Origin: an uncultured Pelagibacteraceae bacterium
GTDB taxonomy: Bacteria > Pseudomonadota > Alphaproteobacteria > Pelagibacterales > Pelagibacteraceae
Assembly: GCA_902566945.1 (NCBI GenBank)
Contig: CACFKZ010000005.1
Span: forward strand, 1 to 64,000
Direction of reading: 5' to 3'
DNA: 64,000 nt
Shown here: positions 1 to 12,002 of the stretch, in pieces
Layout: each line of letters opens with the position of its first letter
Numbering within the stretch: position 1 is the first letter of the stretch
Notes under the pieces: generated by a model
What the model was told of the DNA's origin: nothing
The model's input: the letters and a program-made list of their open reading frames with translations, nothing else
Database searches by the model: none
Made by a program: the position numbers and the translations under genes

Positions 1-734
1 TTTTGAAACAGGCAGTAAGGGACGGTTTTTTTCACGGTGATATGCACCAAGGGAATCTCTTTGTTGATAGCGAAGGGAATATTATACCAGTGGATTTTGG
101 AATAATGGGTCGTTTAGATAAAAATAATAGAAAATTTTTAGCAGAAATATTATATGGTTTTATTCGAAGAGATTATGTGAAAGTTGCTGAAGTTCACTTT
201 CAAGCAGGGTTAGTTCCTCAAAATGCATCCAAAGAAGAGTTCGCACAAGCACTTAGATCTGTAGGTGAACCAATATTTGGTCAATCTATTAAGGATATTT
301 CTGGTGGAAACTTGCTCGCACAATTATTTGAAATTACAGAAAAGTTTAATATGGCTACACAACCTCCATTATTGCTATTACAGAAAACGATGGTAGTTGT
401 AGAAGGAGTTGCGAGAAAACTTTATCCAGAAACTAATATTTGGGAAGTATCAAGACCGGTTTTAGAAGAGTGGTTAAAAAATACAAAAAGCCCTAAATCA
501 ACAATTGACACTGCAATTAATACTTCATCAGAAATACTAAAACGAATTCCTGAATTACCACAATTAATGGATAAAGCTGATTACGCTTTAAAATTGATGG
601 CAGATGGAAAATTAAATTTAGCAATAGGTACAAATAAAAATTTGGAGATGGAGCAAATGAAATTAAAAAACTTCAGAAATAATATTGTTATCAGTTTTTT
701 TGGTATTGTAATTGTCTTTTTAATAGTATTTTAA
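1..734 (+). CDS. ubiB: UbiB family kinase-like protein (5' truncated)
   Basis: This is the C-terminal 243 residues or so of UbiB, an atypical protein-kinase-like ATPase needed for ubiquinone biosynthesis at the inner membrane. The reading frame runs off the left edge of the window, so the true start is not visible. The kinase catalytic loop (HGDMHQGN) lies about 10 residues in and the metal-binding DFG follows at about residue 32. The protein ends in a hydrophobic segment (residues 223-243) that fits the C-terminal membrane anchor of the family. coaBC starts 6 bases after the stop, so the two are probably cotranscribed. The family call is secure. Confidence 0.93.
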   Translation, partial: LKQAVRDGFFHGDMHQGNLFVDSEGNIIPVDFGIMGRLDKNNRKFLAEILYGFIRRDYVKVAEVHFQAGLVPQNASKEEFAQALRSVGEPIFGQSIKDISGGNLLAQLFEITEKFNMATQPPLLLLQKTMVVVEGVARKLYPETNIWEVSRPVLEEWLKNTKSPKSTIDTAINTSSEILKRIPELPQLMDKADYALKLMADGKLNLAIGTNKNLEMEQMKLKNFRNNIVISFFGIVIVFLIVF

Positions 735-740
735 TTCACT

Positions 741-1971
741 ATGACTGTAAAAAACAAAAAAATACTTATTATTATTGGTGGAGGAATAGCCGCATATAAA
801 TCCTTGGATTTAATAAGGTTACTTAAAAAAAACAACAATGATGTTAAAACAATATTAACTAAAAGTGGAAAAGAATTTGTAACTCCATTGTCAATAACTA
901 CTCTAACTAAAAATAAAACATTTGAGGACATTTTTGATAAAAACACTGAGTCAGAAATAGACCATATTTCTTTATCTAGATGGGCCGATTTAATTATTGT
1001 AATGCCAACAACTGCTAATTTCATGACAAAGTTAAGCCTAGGCAAAGCAGAAGACTTAGCAACAACTGTTATTTTAGCATCTAATAAAGATATCTTATTA
1101 GTGCCAGCTATGAACGTTAGAATGTGGATACATAAAGCAACACAAAAAAATTTGAAAACTCTACAAGATTATGGCTACTTATTTATAGGTCCGGAAAAAG
1201 GTGAGATGGCATGTGGTGAATATGGTGAAGGAAAAATGTCAAGTCCTAGGCAAATTTTTACATTTCTTGATAATTATTTTAATAAAAAAAATTTAGTTAA
1301 GAAAAAAAATTTTAAAGCACTTGTGACCACTGGTCCCACAAGAGAATATCTTGATCCAGTGAGGTATATTTCGAATGAGTCAAGCGGGAAACAAGGATAC
1401 GAAATAGCTTTGGCCTTGAGCAGACTCGGAATTAAAACTACACTAATTACAGGACCAACCAATTTAGTTTCAAGAACAAATATTAAAACAAAAAAAATAA
1501 TATCTGCAAAACAGATGCTCGAAGAAGTAAAAAAAAATTTACCTGTTGATATAGCTATTTGTGCAGCTGCCGTAGCTGATTTCAAGCCTTCAAAAAAAAA
1601 TAAAAATAAACTTAAGAAAAACCAAAATATTTTTAAATCAATTGATTTAGAAAAAAAATCAAGATATTCTTGAGTATTTAGGGAAAAATAATAAAAACAG
1701 ACCTCGAATAGTTGTAGGTTTTTCTGCAGAAACTGAAAATTTAAATAGGAATGCAACCGTAAAATTAAGAGAAAAAAACTGTGATCTAATAATAGCAAAT
1801 GATGTTTCAAAAAAAGATAGCGGTTTTAATTCCGATTATAATAGAGTTTCAATAATTGATGGAAACGGAAATATTAAAGTGCTAAAGAGAAATAAAAAAA
1901 GCTTTATTGCTAATAAAATTGCTGAAGTAGTTTTAGATAAGCTATTAATTGATGACCGAAATTTTAATTAA
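741..1971 (+). CDS. coaBC: Bifunctional phosphopantothenoylcysteine decarboxylase / synthetase, frameshifted
   Basis: CoaBC joins cysteine to 4'-phosphopantothenate and decarboxylates the product, two steps of coenzyme A synthesis. The CoaC half shows GGGIAAYKS, PAMNVRMW and ACGEYGEGKM; the CoaB half shows TTGPTREYLDPVRYIS and CAAAVADFKP. The frame stops at 1673, but the missing C-terminus (DILEYLG, then VVGFSAET, then LIIANDVS) continues in another frame to a TAA at 1969-1971. Removing one A from the A8 run at 1651-1658 restores one 409-residue protein, the usual family length. CoaBC is normally essential, so sequence error or slippage is likelier than true loss. The corrected end overlaps dut by 20 bases. 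Confidence 0.9.
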
Positions 1972-2392
1972 AAGACTATCAAAAAACATTATATTACCAA
2001 AGTATGAAACAAGCGGGTCATCAGGTCTAGATCTCTCAGCTAATATAAAAACTTCTGTCAAGATTAAGCCTGGGAAAACTACAATAATTCCAACTGGAAT
2101 TTCTGTTTCGATACCTAAAAATTTTGAAATACAAATAAGACCAAGGTCAGGTCTTGCAGCAAAGAACCAAATTTCAGTATTGAATACTCCTGGAACTATA
2201 GATGCAGATTATAGAGGTGAAATAAAAGTTATATTAATAAATTTAAGTAAAGAAACATTCATTGTAGAAAATGGAGCGAGGATAGCTCAAATGGTAGTTT
2301 GCCCAGTAATAAAGGCTAAACTTAAAGAAGTTGATAGTCTAGATAATACTTCAAGGGGTTCTGATGGTTTTGGGTCAACCGGTATGAAATAA
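1952..2392 (+). CDS. dut: Deoxyuridine 5'-triphosphate nucleotidohydrolase (dUTPase)
   Basis: Dut hydrolyses dUTP to dUMP and pyrophosphate, keeping uracil out of DNA and feeding dTMP synthesis. All five trimeric dUTPase motifs are visible in order: SSGLDLSA near the N-terminus, IRPRSGLA, the substrate loop GTIDADYRGEIKV, NGARIAQMVV, and the C-terminal arm RGSDGFGSTG. At 146 residues it has standard length. I take the ATG at 1952 rather than the TTG one codon upstream. It overlaps the corrected end of coaBC and lies 3 bases before the MoeB-like gene. coaBC-dut adjacency is common in Alphaproteobacteria. Confidence 0.96.
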   Translation: MTEILIKRLSKNIILPKYETSGSSGLDLSANIKTSVKIKPGKTTIIPTGISVSIPKNFEIQIRPRSGLAAKNQISVLNTPGTIDADYRGEIKVILINLSKETFIVENGARIAQMVVCPVIKAKLKEVDSLDNTSRGSDGFGSTGMK

Positions 2393-2395
2393 CAA

Positions 2396-3146
2396 ATGAA
2401 TTTAAGCATTAAAGATTTTGAAAGATACGAGAAACAAATAATTTTAAAAAAATATTGGTTTAAAAGGTCAAAAGAAAATATTCAATTCAAAAATATTAAT
2501 TATCGGAATGGGTGGACTTGGTTGTCCGCTTTTGACTTATCTTGCAGCATCGGGCGTGGGGACTTTAGGCATTGTTGATCATGATAAAGTAGAATTGAAC
2601 AATCTCAATAGACAAACCCTTTTTTCGAGTAACGATATAGGAAGTTATAAAGTTGATCAGGCTAAAAATAAAATTATTAAATTGAATAACAAAATAAAGA
2701 TAAAAACATTCAAAAAAAAAATAAACTATCGAAATATAAAATCTATTTTGAAAAACTATGACATAATTTGTGATGGTACAGATAATTATGAAACTCGATA
2801 TTTAGTTAATGATCAATGTAAGAAAGATAAAAAAATCCTGATTTCTGCTGCAATAAGTCAATTTGGTGGTCATTTATATATATTTAACTTCAATAATAAA
2901 ACGTCTTGTTACCGGTGTTTTATGCCGGAAAAGCCTGGCGAGACAAATAATTGTCAGTCTGAAGGTATCTTTTCACCTGTAGCAGGAGTTCTAGGAACTC
3001 TTCAAGCAAATGAAGTATTAAAGGTAATTTTAGGTTTTAAAGACAGTTCTAGAAACCAAATGATTATATTTGATTCGATTAAAAGTAATTTTAGAAAAAT
3101 AAGATTAACTGTTAATCCAAATTGTAAAAATAAATGCTCAAAATAA
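2396..3146 (+). CDS. MoeB/ThiF/HesA family adenylyltransferase, frameshifted
   Basis: This E1-like enzyme adenylates the C-terminal glycine of a sulfur-carrier protein such as MoaD or ThiS; which carrier it serves cannot be told here. Visible motifs are the nucleotide-binding GMGGLGCP, NLNRQ (the Arg finger), the metal-site DGTDNYETRY, and two cysteine pairs (CYRC and CKNKC) that bind structural zinc. The first 17 codons lie in one frame and the rest in another. Deleting one A from the A7 run at 2446-2452 joins them through ILKNIGLKGQKKI into a 249-residue protein of normal length. It is cotranscribed with dut and overlaps the SH3 gene by 13 bases. Confidence 0.88.
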
Positions 3147-3616
3147 TTTTTATTTTTTGTTTGATTTTATCCTCGTTTCAAAATTTGATGGCTGAGGAAT
3201 ATTTCTTAACCTTAAGAAATGATAAGGTTAATCTTAGACAAGGACCATCTTTTGAATACCCAGTAAAATTGTTTTATAAAAAAAAAATTTTACCTGTCGT
3301 TGTTCAAGATAAATTTGATAATTTTAGAAAAATTAGAGATCATGAAAATAATACTGGGTGGGTACACATCTCTCAATTATCCAAAAAAAAAGCAGCTTTA
3401 ATTATTGATGACGACCAATTAATTTTTAGTAAGCCCTCTATTTATTCTAAACCTTCAGCAATCTTAAAAAAAGGTAGACTATGTATAATTAAAAAGTGCA
3501 AACAAAATTGGTGTAAAGTGTATGTACAAAATTTCAATGGATGGGTTAAAAAAGACAGTTTATGGGGGCTTATTGTAAATTTATTTTTTATATTTAGATG
3601 TCCATATTTTATCTAA
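3134..3616 (+). CDS. Exported bacterial SH3-domain protein
   Basis: This is a 160-residue protein with an N-terminal signal peptide (about residues 1-20, ending near LMAEE) and two SH3-like repeats. The first contains VNLRQGPSFEYPVKLFYKK and GWVHISQL; the second ends NGWVKKDSLWGL. Such domains are thought to bind peptidoglycan or to mediate envelope protein contacts, and the family is often found after coaBC-dut in related genomes. The last 14 residues after WGL look unrelated to the domain and run into the convergent DUF2061 gene by 36 bases. The exact role is unknown. Confidence 0.8.
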   Translation: MLKIIFIFCLILSSFQNLMAEEYFLTLRNDKVNLRQGPSFEYPVKLFYKKKILPVVVQDKFDNFRKIRDHENNTGWVHISQLSKKKAALIIDDDQLIFSKPSIYSKPSAILKKGRLCIIKKCKQNWCKVYVQNFNGWVKKDSLWGLIVNLFFIFRCPYFI

Positions 3617-3823
3617 AGCAAAATACCAAACCGCGTTAGCTATTGGTTCTACAATAGCATCGGTTAAAGCAATCATAAAAGAAACATTTGATATTAGCAT
3701 AAGGACAGTAATTGCTATTAAAAAATGTCCGATTGTATAAATTAAAGTTCTTAAAAGTGAACCTTTATTGTTTTGATAAATATCTTTTACTGTAAGGTAG
3801 ATGCCTTTATTGAACTCTGCCAT
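3581..3823 (-). CDS. DUF2061-like small membrane protein
   Basis: This 80-residue protein has two hydrophobic segments (about residues 27-45 and 48-68). The arrangement RTLIYTIGHFLIAI followed by a second helix ending NAVWYFALDKIW resembles DUF2061 proteins. No biochemical function can be assigned. It overlaps the end of the upstream hydroxylase-like gene by 17 bases, so it is probably the last gene of an irr-katG-hydroxylase-DUF2061 transcript. Its 3' end overlaps the SH3-protein gene on the other strand. Confidence 0.7.
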   Translation of the reverse strand: MAEFNKGIYLTVKDIYQNNKGSLLRTLIYTIGHFLIAITVLMLISNVSFMIALTDAIVEPIANAVWYFALDKIWTSKYKK

Positions 3824-4453
3824 TTGTAAATGGATTTTCTAATACGCAAGCTACAAGATGAATTCTATCTTGCTCACCGCCATTAAAAAAATTATGGTAC
3901 TTAGTGTTATTTGTAATTGTTACAGATCCATCAGCTGGCATATGTTTACAAACATCTTCAATAACCATTCTGCAACCTTTATTAGTGATGATTGGGATAT
4001 GTAATCTAGGTTCTGGATCTCTGTGCCAGCTAAGAGTAGATCTTGGCTCTTTTAATAAAATTCTTACTCTTCCAAGTTTAAAATGTTTTCTTAAAGTATT
4101 ATAAACCTCTTCAAAGTATGTTGCTTTAAACTCTGGAACGATTTCAGTATATTTTGACTCGTCTATTGGCTTGTCTCTTTCAACTTCTTTTCCTTTTTCA
4201 TCAGGAACAGTCCAATAAGTTCCTCTAACATTATGACCTTCTGTAGAAGACTTATCACCTGGAATTTGATTTAAAGAGATCGCTCCAAAGTTTTTAATTC
4301 CAAGAGTGTTAAATTTCTTTTTTTTGAGCACCATATTAAAATCTGCTCTCAATTTATCAATATCAAACTTTAGATTAGGAACTATATAAAAATCATCTTT
4401 TATATTTTGTTTTAATTTTTCTAAGTTTTCTATTGTTTTTTTACAATTTCCAT
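3807..4453 (-). CDS. Aspartyl/asparaginyl beta-hydroxylase-like 2OG-Fe protein, frameshifted near start
   Basis: The protein resembles the aspartyl/asparaginyl beta-hydroxylase fold, which uses iron and 2-oxoglutarate. The core has SWHRDPEPRLHIPI (likely iron ligands) and a later KYHNFFN...DRIHLVAC stretch that fits the second histidine and the 2OG-binding arginine. An open frame can be read only from internal codons near 4352, but an ATG at 4453 sits 1 base after the katG stop. Adding one base to the T7 run at 4436-4442 joins that ATG to the main frame through MEIVKKTIENLEKL, giving 215 residues. The substrate is unknown. Cotranscription with katG suggests a link to iron or oxygen stress. 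Confidence 0.72.
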
Positions 4454-4454
4454 A

Positions 4455-6636
<2,182 letters not shown>

Positions 6637-6651
6637 TTATAATAATTCTAA
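6637..6651 (-). promoter_or_regulatory. Irr/Fur-family operator upstream of katG
   Basis: The + strand reads CTTTATAATAATTCTAAAG at 6635-6653, an inverted repeat with 8 of 9 arm positions matching around a central A. The 7-1-7 core TTATAAT-N-ATTCTAA combines a PerR-type half (TTATAAT) with an Irr/ICE-type half (ATTCTAA). It lies 10 bases from the katG start, where a bound repressor would block transcription initiation or elongation. The identical half-sites occur upstream of irr. Assignment to Irr is an inference from position and family. Confidence 0.68.
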
Positions 6652-6674
6652 AGTAAATAAAAAGCGACAAACTG

Positions 6675-7094
6675 TCAATTTTTTAAGTTTATAAATACCT
6701 CTACATTTTTAATTTTTTTACCATTAGGAGCTTTAGGAATTTTTTGAATTAAAATTTCATTAGCATCGATGTCAATTAATTCACTATTTTCACTATCATA
6801 AAAATGATGATGATCTGAAACATTTGTGTCAAAGTAAGTTTTTTTTCCTCTTACTTCAACTTCGCTTAAATGTCCTGCATCTTTAAATGCATGAACTGTA
6901 TTGTAAATTGTAGCCAAAGCAAATTTAGATGTAGTTTTTTTTTCTAAAAGTTTATCTAAGCTTTCAACTGTAAAATGAAATGTTTTTTCTCTTTCAAATA
7001 AATATTTAGCTATTTCCACTCTTTGTTTTGTTGGTCTTAATCCTGATGATCTTAATTTATTAAAAATATCTATTTTTTTCACGTTTTTACTCAT
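6675..7094 (-). CDS. irr: Iron response regulator Irr (Fur family)
   Basis: Irr is the haem-sensing Fur-family regulator of Alphaproteobacteria that represses or activates iron-responsive genes. The N-terminal winged helix has LRPTKQRVEIAKYLF and FALATIYNTVHAFKDAGHL. The C-terminal part has TYFDTNVSDHHHF with the HHH motif typical of Irr. The protein has no cysteine at all, so it lacks both the CP haem regulatory motif and CxxC zinc sites. The gene is divergent from fabA, which matches the known irr-fabAB arrangement, and lies 47 bases upstream of katG. An operator just before its own start suggests autoregulation. PerR-like peroxide sensing is the alternative role. Confidence 0.85.
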   Translation of the reverse strand: MSKNVKKIDIFNKLRSSGLRPTKQRVEIAKYLFEREKTFHFTVESLDKLLEKKTTSKFALATIYNTVHAFKDAGHLSEVEVRGKKTYFDTNVSDHHHFYDSENSELIDIDANEILIQKIPKAPNGKKIKNVEVFINLKN

Positions 7095-7105
7095 TTTTTC
7101 TTAGT

Positions 7106-7120
7106 TTATAATCATTCTAA
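7106..7120 (-). promoter_or_regulatory. Irr/Fur-family operator between irr and fabA
   Basis: The + strand has TTATAAT-C-ATTCTAA at 7106-7120, the same two half-sites and 7-1-7 spacing as the site before katG. It lies 11 bases upstream of the irr start and about 54 bases upstream of the fabA start. It could therefore control irr itself and possibly the divergent fab operon. Two copies of one imperfect palindrome, each at a promoter position next to a Fur-family gene, make chance unlikely even in AT-rich DNA. Confidence 0.68.
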
Positions 7121-7173
7121 AACACAAATATATATGAAACTTTTGCTAAATCAAGTAAAACAGTTTTTAAATC

Positions 7174-7677
7174 ATGCAAAAAAACAGCTACAATTACGAT
7201 GAGCTAATTTCGTGTGGAGAGGGAAAATTATTTGGTGAAGGAAATGCCAAACTTCCGTTACCACCAATGTTAATGTTTGATAGAATTACAGAAATAAAAA
7301 AAGATACTGGTGAATTTAACAAAGGATTTATTAAAGCTGAACTCGACATTAAAGACAACTTATGGTTTTTTGATTGTCATTTTAAAAGAGACCCAGTCAT
7401 GCCAGGGTGTCTTGGCTTAGATGCAATGTGGCAACTGGTTGGATTTTATCTTGGTTGGATGGGAGAACCTGGAAAAGGTAGAGCTTTAGGTGTAAATTCT
7501 GTAAAGTTTACTGGCGAAGTTTTAAAAAATATTAAAATGGCAACCTATGAAATAAATATGAAGAGAATTTTAAAAAAAGAAGGAACTGCAGTTGGGTTAG
7601 CAAACGGTATTTTAAGCGCTGATGGTAAAATAATTTATACGGCTGAAAATTTAAAAGTAGGGTTATTTAAATCATGA
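7174..7677 (+). CDS. fabA: 3-hydroxydecanoyl-[ACP] dehydratase/isomerase
   Basis: FabA dehydrates 3-hydroxydecanoyl-ACP and isomerises the product to cis-3-decenoyl-ACP, the branch point to unsaturated fatty acids. The hotdog-fold active site is visible: [21 protein letters not shown] holds the catalytic His (about residue 70) and the helix with the catalytic Asp. The 167-residue length is standard. It is the first gene of fabA-fabB-fabI and overlaps fabB by 4 bases. Its start is 79 bases from the divergent irr start, so iron-responsive control is possible. Confidence 0.97.
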   Translation: MQKNSYNYDELISCGEGKLFGEGNAKLPLPPMLMFDRITEIKKDTGEFNKGFIKAELDIKDNLWFFDCHFKRDPVMPGCLGLDAMWQLVGFYLGWMGEPGKGRALGVNSVKFTGEVLKNIKMATYEINMKRILKKEGTAVGLANGILSADGKIIYTAENLKVGLFKS

Positions 7678-8888
7678 AAAGAGTTGTTGTAACTGGAATA
7701 GGTGTGGTCTCTTGTTTAGGAAACAATCAAGAACAAGTTTTGAATTCACTTATTAATTCTAAATCTGGAATTTCATTTTCTGAGGAATACAAAGAATATA
7801 ATTTAAAAAGTCATGTTCATGGAAAGCCAAATATAAAACTAGAGGATCATGTAGATAGAAAATTTATAAGATTTATGGGACCTGGATCAGCTTATAATTA
7901 TGTCTCTATGAATGAGGCTGTAAAAGACTCAGGTTTAGAAGAAAAGGACGTTAGTAACATAACTACTGGAATGATAATGGGATCAGGCGGGCCGTCCATT
8001 GAAAACGTTATACTAGCTGCAGACAAAACAAGAGAAAAAAGTCCTAAAAGAATGGGTCCTTTTGTCGTGCCAAGAACGATGTCTAGTACTGCATCAGCAA
8101 CTCTTGCAGTGCCATTTAAAATAAAAGGAGTTAACTACACAATCAGCTCAGCTTGTGCAACTAGTGGTCATTGTATTGGTAATGCCATGGAGTTGATCCA
8201 ATTAGGAAAGCAAAAAATTATTTTTGCAGGTGGAAGTGATGAAGTACATTTTGCGATGACTGCAATGTTTGATGCTATGACAGCCCTTTCCTCAAAATAT
8301 AATGATACTCCTGAAAAAGCCTCTAGGCCCTATGATAAAACACGAGATGGCTTTGTTATCTCAGGTGGTGGGGGAGTATTAGTTTTGGAAGAGTACGAAC
8401 ACGCAAAGTCAAGAGGTGCAAAAATATATGCAGAGCTTACAGGATATGGTGCCACATCTGATGGTTATGACATGGTGGCTCCTTCTGGAGAAGGAGCAGT
8501 CAGATGCATGAAGATGGCATTGAGTACTGCAAAAAATAAAATTGATTATTTAAATACTCATGGAACATCAACACCTGTTGGAGATATAACAGAGTTGAAA
8601 GCTGTAGGAGAAGTATTCAGTGACTACAAACCGAAAATTAGCTCAACTAAATCTCTTGCGGGTCATTCTCTAGGAGCTACATCAGTTCATGAAGCTATTT
8701 ATAGTTTAATTATGATGAAAAATAATTTTATAGCTGCATCAGCTAATATTAGCGATATGGATGAGGAAGCAAAAAAATATCCAATTGTTACAAAAGTAGA
8801 AAAAGATGTGAATTTAAATTCTGTTATGTCGAATAGCTTCGGCTTTGGCGGGACTAATGCCACTTTAGTTTTTGAAAAGGTAAAATAA
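7674..8888 (+). CDS. fabB: Beta-ketoacyl-[ACP] synthase I
   Basis: FabB condenses malonyl-ACP with acyl-ACP and is needed to elongate the cis-unsaturated product of FabA. The catalytic Cys is in [10 protein letters not shown] (about residue 160), the two catalytic His are in [11 protein letters not shown] and AGHSLGATS, and the C-terminal GFGGTNATL is typical of ketosynthases. Adjacency to FabA favours FabB over FabF. The gene overlaps both fabA (4 bases) and fabI (1 base), consistent with translational coupling. Its 404 residues are the usual family length. Confidence 0.96.
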   Translation: MKRVVVTGIGVVSCLGNNQEQVLNSLINSKSGISFSEEYKEYNLKSHVHGKPNIKLEDHVDRKFIRFMGPGSAYNYVSMNEAVKDSGLEEKDVSNITTGMIMGSGGPSIENVILAADKTREKSPKRMGPFVVPRTMSSTASATLAVPFKIKGVNYTISSACATSGHCIGNAMELIQLGKQKIIFAGGSDEVHFAMTAMFDAMTALSSKYNDTPEKASRPYDKTRDGFVISGGGGVLVLEEYEHAKSRGAKIYAELTGYGATSDGYDMVAPSGEGAVRCMKMALSTAKNKIDYLNTHGTSTPVGDITELKAVGEVFSDYKPKISSTKSLAGHSLGATSVHEAIYSLIMMKNNFIAASANISDMDEEAKKYPIVTKVEKDVNLNSVMSNSFGFGGTNATLVFEKVK

Positions 8889-9673
8889 TGAGTTTAATGA
8901 TAGGAAAAAAAGGTCTGATAATGGGGGTTGCTAACGAACGCTCGATTGCTTGGGGTATATCTCAAAAACTTGCTGAAGCTGGTGCAGATTTAGCTTTTAC
9001 TTATTTAGGTGATGCACTAAAAAAAAGAGTTATTCCTTTAGCAGAAAAATTAAACTCAAAAGTGACTTTCAGCTGTGATGTTGAGAAAAAAGATGAAGTT
9101 AAAAAGCTTTTTGAAGATGTAAAATCAAAATGGGGAGAAATAGATTTTGTGGTACATGCAGTTGCTTTTTCAGATAAATCAGAGTTATCAGGAGAATATT
9201 TAAATACTTCAAGAGAAAATTTCCTTAGAAGTATGCTAATTTCATGTTTTTCATTTACTGAAGTATCTAAAGAAGCTTCAAAGATAATGAGAGAAGGGGG
9301 AAGCCTACTTACACTCACTTACGAGTCTACAAAGGCAATTCCAAATTATAATGTTATGGGGGTTTGTAAGTCTGCCTTAGAGGCCAGTGTAAAATATTTA
9401 GCCAGAGATCTTGGAGGAAAAAAAATAAGAGTAAACGCTATCAGCGCGGGACCCATTAAAACTTTAGCTGCTTCTGCAATTGGAGATGCGAAATTTTTAT
9501 ATAAATGGAATGAAGATCATTCCTTTTTAAAAAGAAATGTAGACATTCACGATGTTGGAAATTCTGCGTTATATTTACTGAGCAATTTAGCAGCTGGTGT
9601 TACCGGGGAAATTCATTATGTAGATGCGGGATATAATAAAGTAGGAATGCCTGATCCTAAAAATATGACTTAA
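8888..9673 (+). CDS. fabI: Enoyl-[ACP] reductase (NADH)
   Basis: FabI reduces trans-2-enoyl-ACP in the last step of each fatty acid elongation cycle. It is a short-chain dehydrogenase of 261 residues with the FabI-type N-terminus [16 protein letters not shown] for NAD binding, and a Tyr-x6-Lys catalytic pair in YNVMGVCK (about residues 154-161). It follows fabB with a one-base overlap (TAATG). Its TAA stop overlaps the pnp stop on the other strand in the sequence TTAA at 9670-9673. Confidence 0.96.
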   Translation: MSLMIGKKGLIMGVANERSIAWGISQKLAEAGADLAFTYLGDALKKRVIPLAEKLNSKVTFSCDVEKKDEVKKLFEDVKSKWGEIDFVVHAVAFSDKSELSGEYLNTSRENFLRSMLISCFSFTEVSKEASKIMREGGSLLTLTYESTKAIPNYNVMGVCKSALEASVKYLARDLGGKKIRVNAISAGPIKTLAASAIGDAKFLYKWNEDHSFLKRNVDIHDVGNSALYLLSNLAAGVTGEIHYVDAGYNKVGMPDPKNMT

Positions 9674-11742
9674 GCGGAAGCTTGTTTCATTGATAGTTTT
9701 ACTTTTCCTCTATCGAATCCGACAACTTTAACAGAAACTTCATCACCTTCTTTTACAACATCACCTACTTTAGCAACACGTTTGTCAGCTAGTTCGGAAA
9801 TATGAACTAGACCATCTTGTTTTCCTAGGAAATTAACAAAAGCCCCAAATTCCATAATTTTTACCACTTTTCCTTTATAAATTTTACCCATCTCTGGTTT
9901 TGCAATTAAGTTTTTAATAAAATCAATAGCTTTATTTCTTGAAGTCTCATCTGGTGCTGCTACAGTTACTTCGCCTGTATCATTAACATCAACTTTGGCT
10001 CCAGAAGTCTCAACGATTTCCCTAATTGTTGCTCCACCTTTACCAATTACTGTAGCTATATCTTTTTTATCTACTTTAATTGTTTCTATTTTAGGTGTGT
10101 GTTTCGAAAATTCTTTTCTTGAAGTTTTTAAAGCTTTATTCATTTCTCCTAAAATAAATTCTCTTCCACCTTTAGCTTGATCTAAAGCTTTTTCCATAAT
10201 TTCAAATGTTATACCTGTAATTTTTATATCCATTTGGAGAGAAGTAATGCCATTTTTTGTACCTGCAACTTTAAAGTCCATATCCCCTAAATGATCCTCA
10301 TCTCCTAAAATGTCAGACAGCACAGAAAATTCTTCACCTTCTTTAATTAATCCCATGGCGATACCAGCAACTGGCTCTTTTATTGGAACTCCAGCATCCA
10401 TTAGAGATAATGAAGTACCGCAAACTGTTGCCATGGACGAAGATCCATTAGACTCTGTTATTTCTGAAACTACTCTAAGAGTGTACGGAAAATTTTCTTT
10501 AGTTGGTAAAGAGGAATTTATTGCTCTCCAAGCAAGTTTCCCGTGTCCAATTTCTCTTCTTCCAGTACCGATCCTTCCACATTCTCCAACAGAAAAAGGT
10601 GGAAAATTGTAGTGCAACATAAAATTTGATCTTTGCATGCCCTCTAAACTTTCTAATCTTTGTTCATCATCTGTCATTCCAAGTGTAGTAACTACTAGAG
10701 CTTGCGTTTCTCCTCTAGTAAAAAGCGCAGATCCATGAGTTCTCGGTAATACACCTACCTCACACTTAATTTGTCTTACATCTGCCAATCCTCTTCCATC
10801 AATTCTCTTTTTTTCCTTAAGAATTGCGGTTCTTACAATATCTTTTTCTAAGGATTTGAGCTGACTCATTACTTGATTTTCTAAAATAGTTTCATCCTCT
10901 GCAAACATTTCTTTACACTGATTTTCTATTTCAGAAATAGCTGTAGATCTTTTTTTCTTATCGGTTTCTTTAAATGCACTTCTTAATGCGTTTTCAAATT
11001 TACCAGAAATCTTTTTTTTAATTTCAGAGTGATCTACTTCTTCGATTTCCCATTTAGGTTTACCAGCTTTTTTTGATAATTTTTCAATCGCTTCGATTAT
11101 TGGCACAAATTTTTCGTGTCCAAATTTCACTGCATCAAGCATCACTTTTTCAGATAACCCTGATGTTTCTGATTCTACCATCAAAACTGCATCCTTCGTT
11201 CCGGCAACTACTAGATCTAATTCTGAGTCTTTAAGTTCCTCTACTGAAGGATTTAATAAATACTTACCATCTTTGTACCCAACTCTACTTGCAGCTATGG
11301 GTCCCATAAATGGTAACCCAGATATAGCTAGAGCTGCTGAAGAGGCTATAATTGATAAAATGTCTGGTTGATTTTCACTATCGTAAGATAAAACTGTTGG
11401 AAGCACTTGTACTTCATTCATAAATCCAGATGGAAATAAAGGTCTGATTGGTCTGTCAATTAATCTGGAGATTAATGTTTCAGCTTCAGTAGGTCTTGCT
11501 TCTCTTTTAAAATATCCCCCTGGTATTTTGCCAGCAGCATAGAATTTTTCTTGATAATTTACGGACAGAGGAAAGTAATCCTGGCCATCAGCAACTTTTT
11601 TTGCTCCAACTGCAGTTGCAATTACAACCGTTTCGCCTAGTGTAGCAATTATTGCACCATCTGCTTGACGTGCGATTTTTCCAGTTTCTAAAGTTAATTT
11701 TTTTCCATTAACTTCTAATTCTTCCTTGTATATTTTAAACAT
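9670..11742 (-). CDS. pnp: Polyribonucleotide nucleotidyltransferase (PNPase)
   Basis: PNPase degrades RNA 3' to 5' using phosphate and takes part in the RNA degradosome. Two RNase PH-like domains are followed by a KH domain ([16 protein letters not shown], about residue 563) and a C-terminal S1 domain ([17 protein letters not shown], about residue 630). Typical RNase PH motifs such as [20 protein letters not shown] are present. Its 690 residues match the family. It follows rpsO directly (the ATG shares one base with the rpsO stop), the conserved rpsO-pnp pair. Confidence 0.97.
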   Translation of the reverse strand: MFKIYKEELEVNGKKLTLETGKIARQADGAIIATLGETVVIATAVGAKKVADGQDYFPLSVNYQEKFYAAGKIPGGYFKREARPTEAETLISRLIDRPIRPLFPSGFMNEVQVLPTVLSYDSENQPDILSIIASSAALAISGLPFMGPIAASRVGYKDGKYLLNPSVEELKDSELDLVVAGTKDAVLMVESETSGLSEKVMLDAVKFGHEKFVPIIEAIEKLSKKAGKPKWEIEEVDHSEIKKKISGKFENALRSAFKETDKKKRSTAISEIENQCKEMFAEDETILENQVMSQLKSLEKDIVRTAILKEKKRIDGRGLADVRQIKCEVGVLPRTHGSALFTRGETQALVVTTLGMTDDEQRLESLEGMQRSNFMLHYNFPPFSVGECGRIGTGRREIGHGKLAWRAINSSLPTKENFPYTLRVVSEITESNGSSSMATVCGTSLSLMDAGVPIKEPVAGIAMGLIKEGEEFSVLSDILGDEDHLGDMDFKVAGTKNGITSLQMDIKITGITFEIMEKALDQAKGGREFILGEMNKALKTSRKEFSKHTPKIETIKVDKKDIATVIGKGGATIREIVETSGAKVDVNDTGEVTVAAPDETSRNKAIDFIKNLIAKPEMGKIYKGKVVKIMEFGAFVNFLGKQDGLVHISELADKRVAKVGDVVKEGDEVSVKVVGFDRGKVKLSMKQASA

Positions 11743-12002
11743 TATTTCCTTATATTTAGTTGTTTAATAACTTTCTGGTAGGACTCAGAATTTTTCTTTT
11801 TAAGATAAGCAAGAAGTTTTTTTCTTTTATTAACTGATTTAGTCAAACCTAAAGTTGAATGTTTATCTTTTTTAAATTTTTTAAAATGCTCTGATAATTT
11901 AGTAATTTTATCAGTCAGTAAACCTATTTGTATTTCTGTTGAACCAACATCCTTGGTGTGGATTGCTAGAGATTTAATTGTATCTTTTTTTTTCTTTATC
12001 AT
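11742..12002 (-). CDS. rpsO: 30S ribosomal protein S15
   Basis: S15 binds 16S rRNA early in 30S assembly. The 86-residue protein shows the family core [19 protein letters not shown], the H-x-x-x-F-x-x-D/K-x-H region [16 protein letters not shown], and [11 protein letters not shown]. The start codon lies inside the 3' end of rbfA (29-base overlap). truB, which often separates rbfA from rpsO, is absent. It shares a base with pnp at the 3' end. Confidence 0.96.
   Translation of the reverse strand: MIKKKKDTIKSLAIHTKDVGSTEIQIGLLTDKITKLSEHFKKFKKDKHSTLGLTKSVNKRKKLLAYLKKKNSESYQKVIKQLNIRK

Noticed and set aside
1274-1810. 178-residue open frame on the minus strand
   Set aside because: It is antisense to coaBC, low in complexity and without recognisable motifs; its length comes from AT-rich codon shadowing.
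3590-3616. The last 14 residues of the SH3 protein as a functional domain
   Set aside because: They follow the natural end of the SH3 repeat and overlap an antisense gene, so they are probably a simple read-through tail.
11974-12002. Possible frameshift at the rbfA end
   Set aside because: The 29-base overlap with rpsO can be explained by normal packing; no family sequence continues in another frame.
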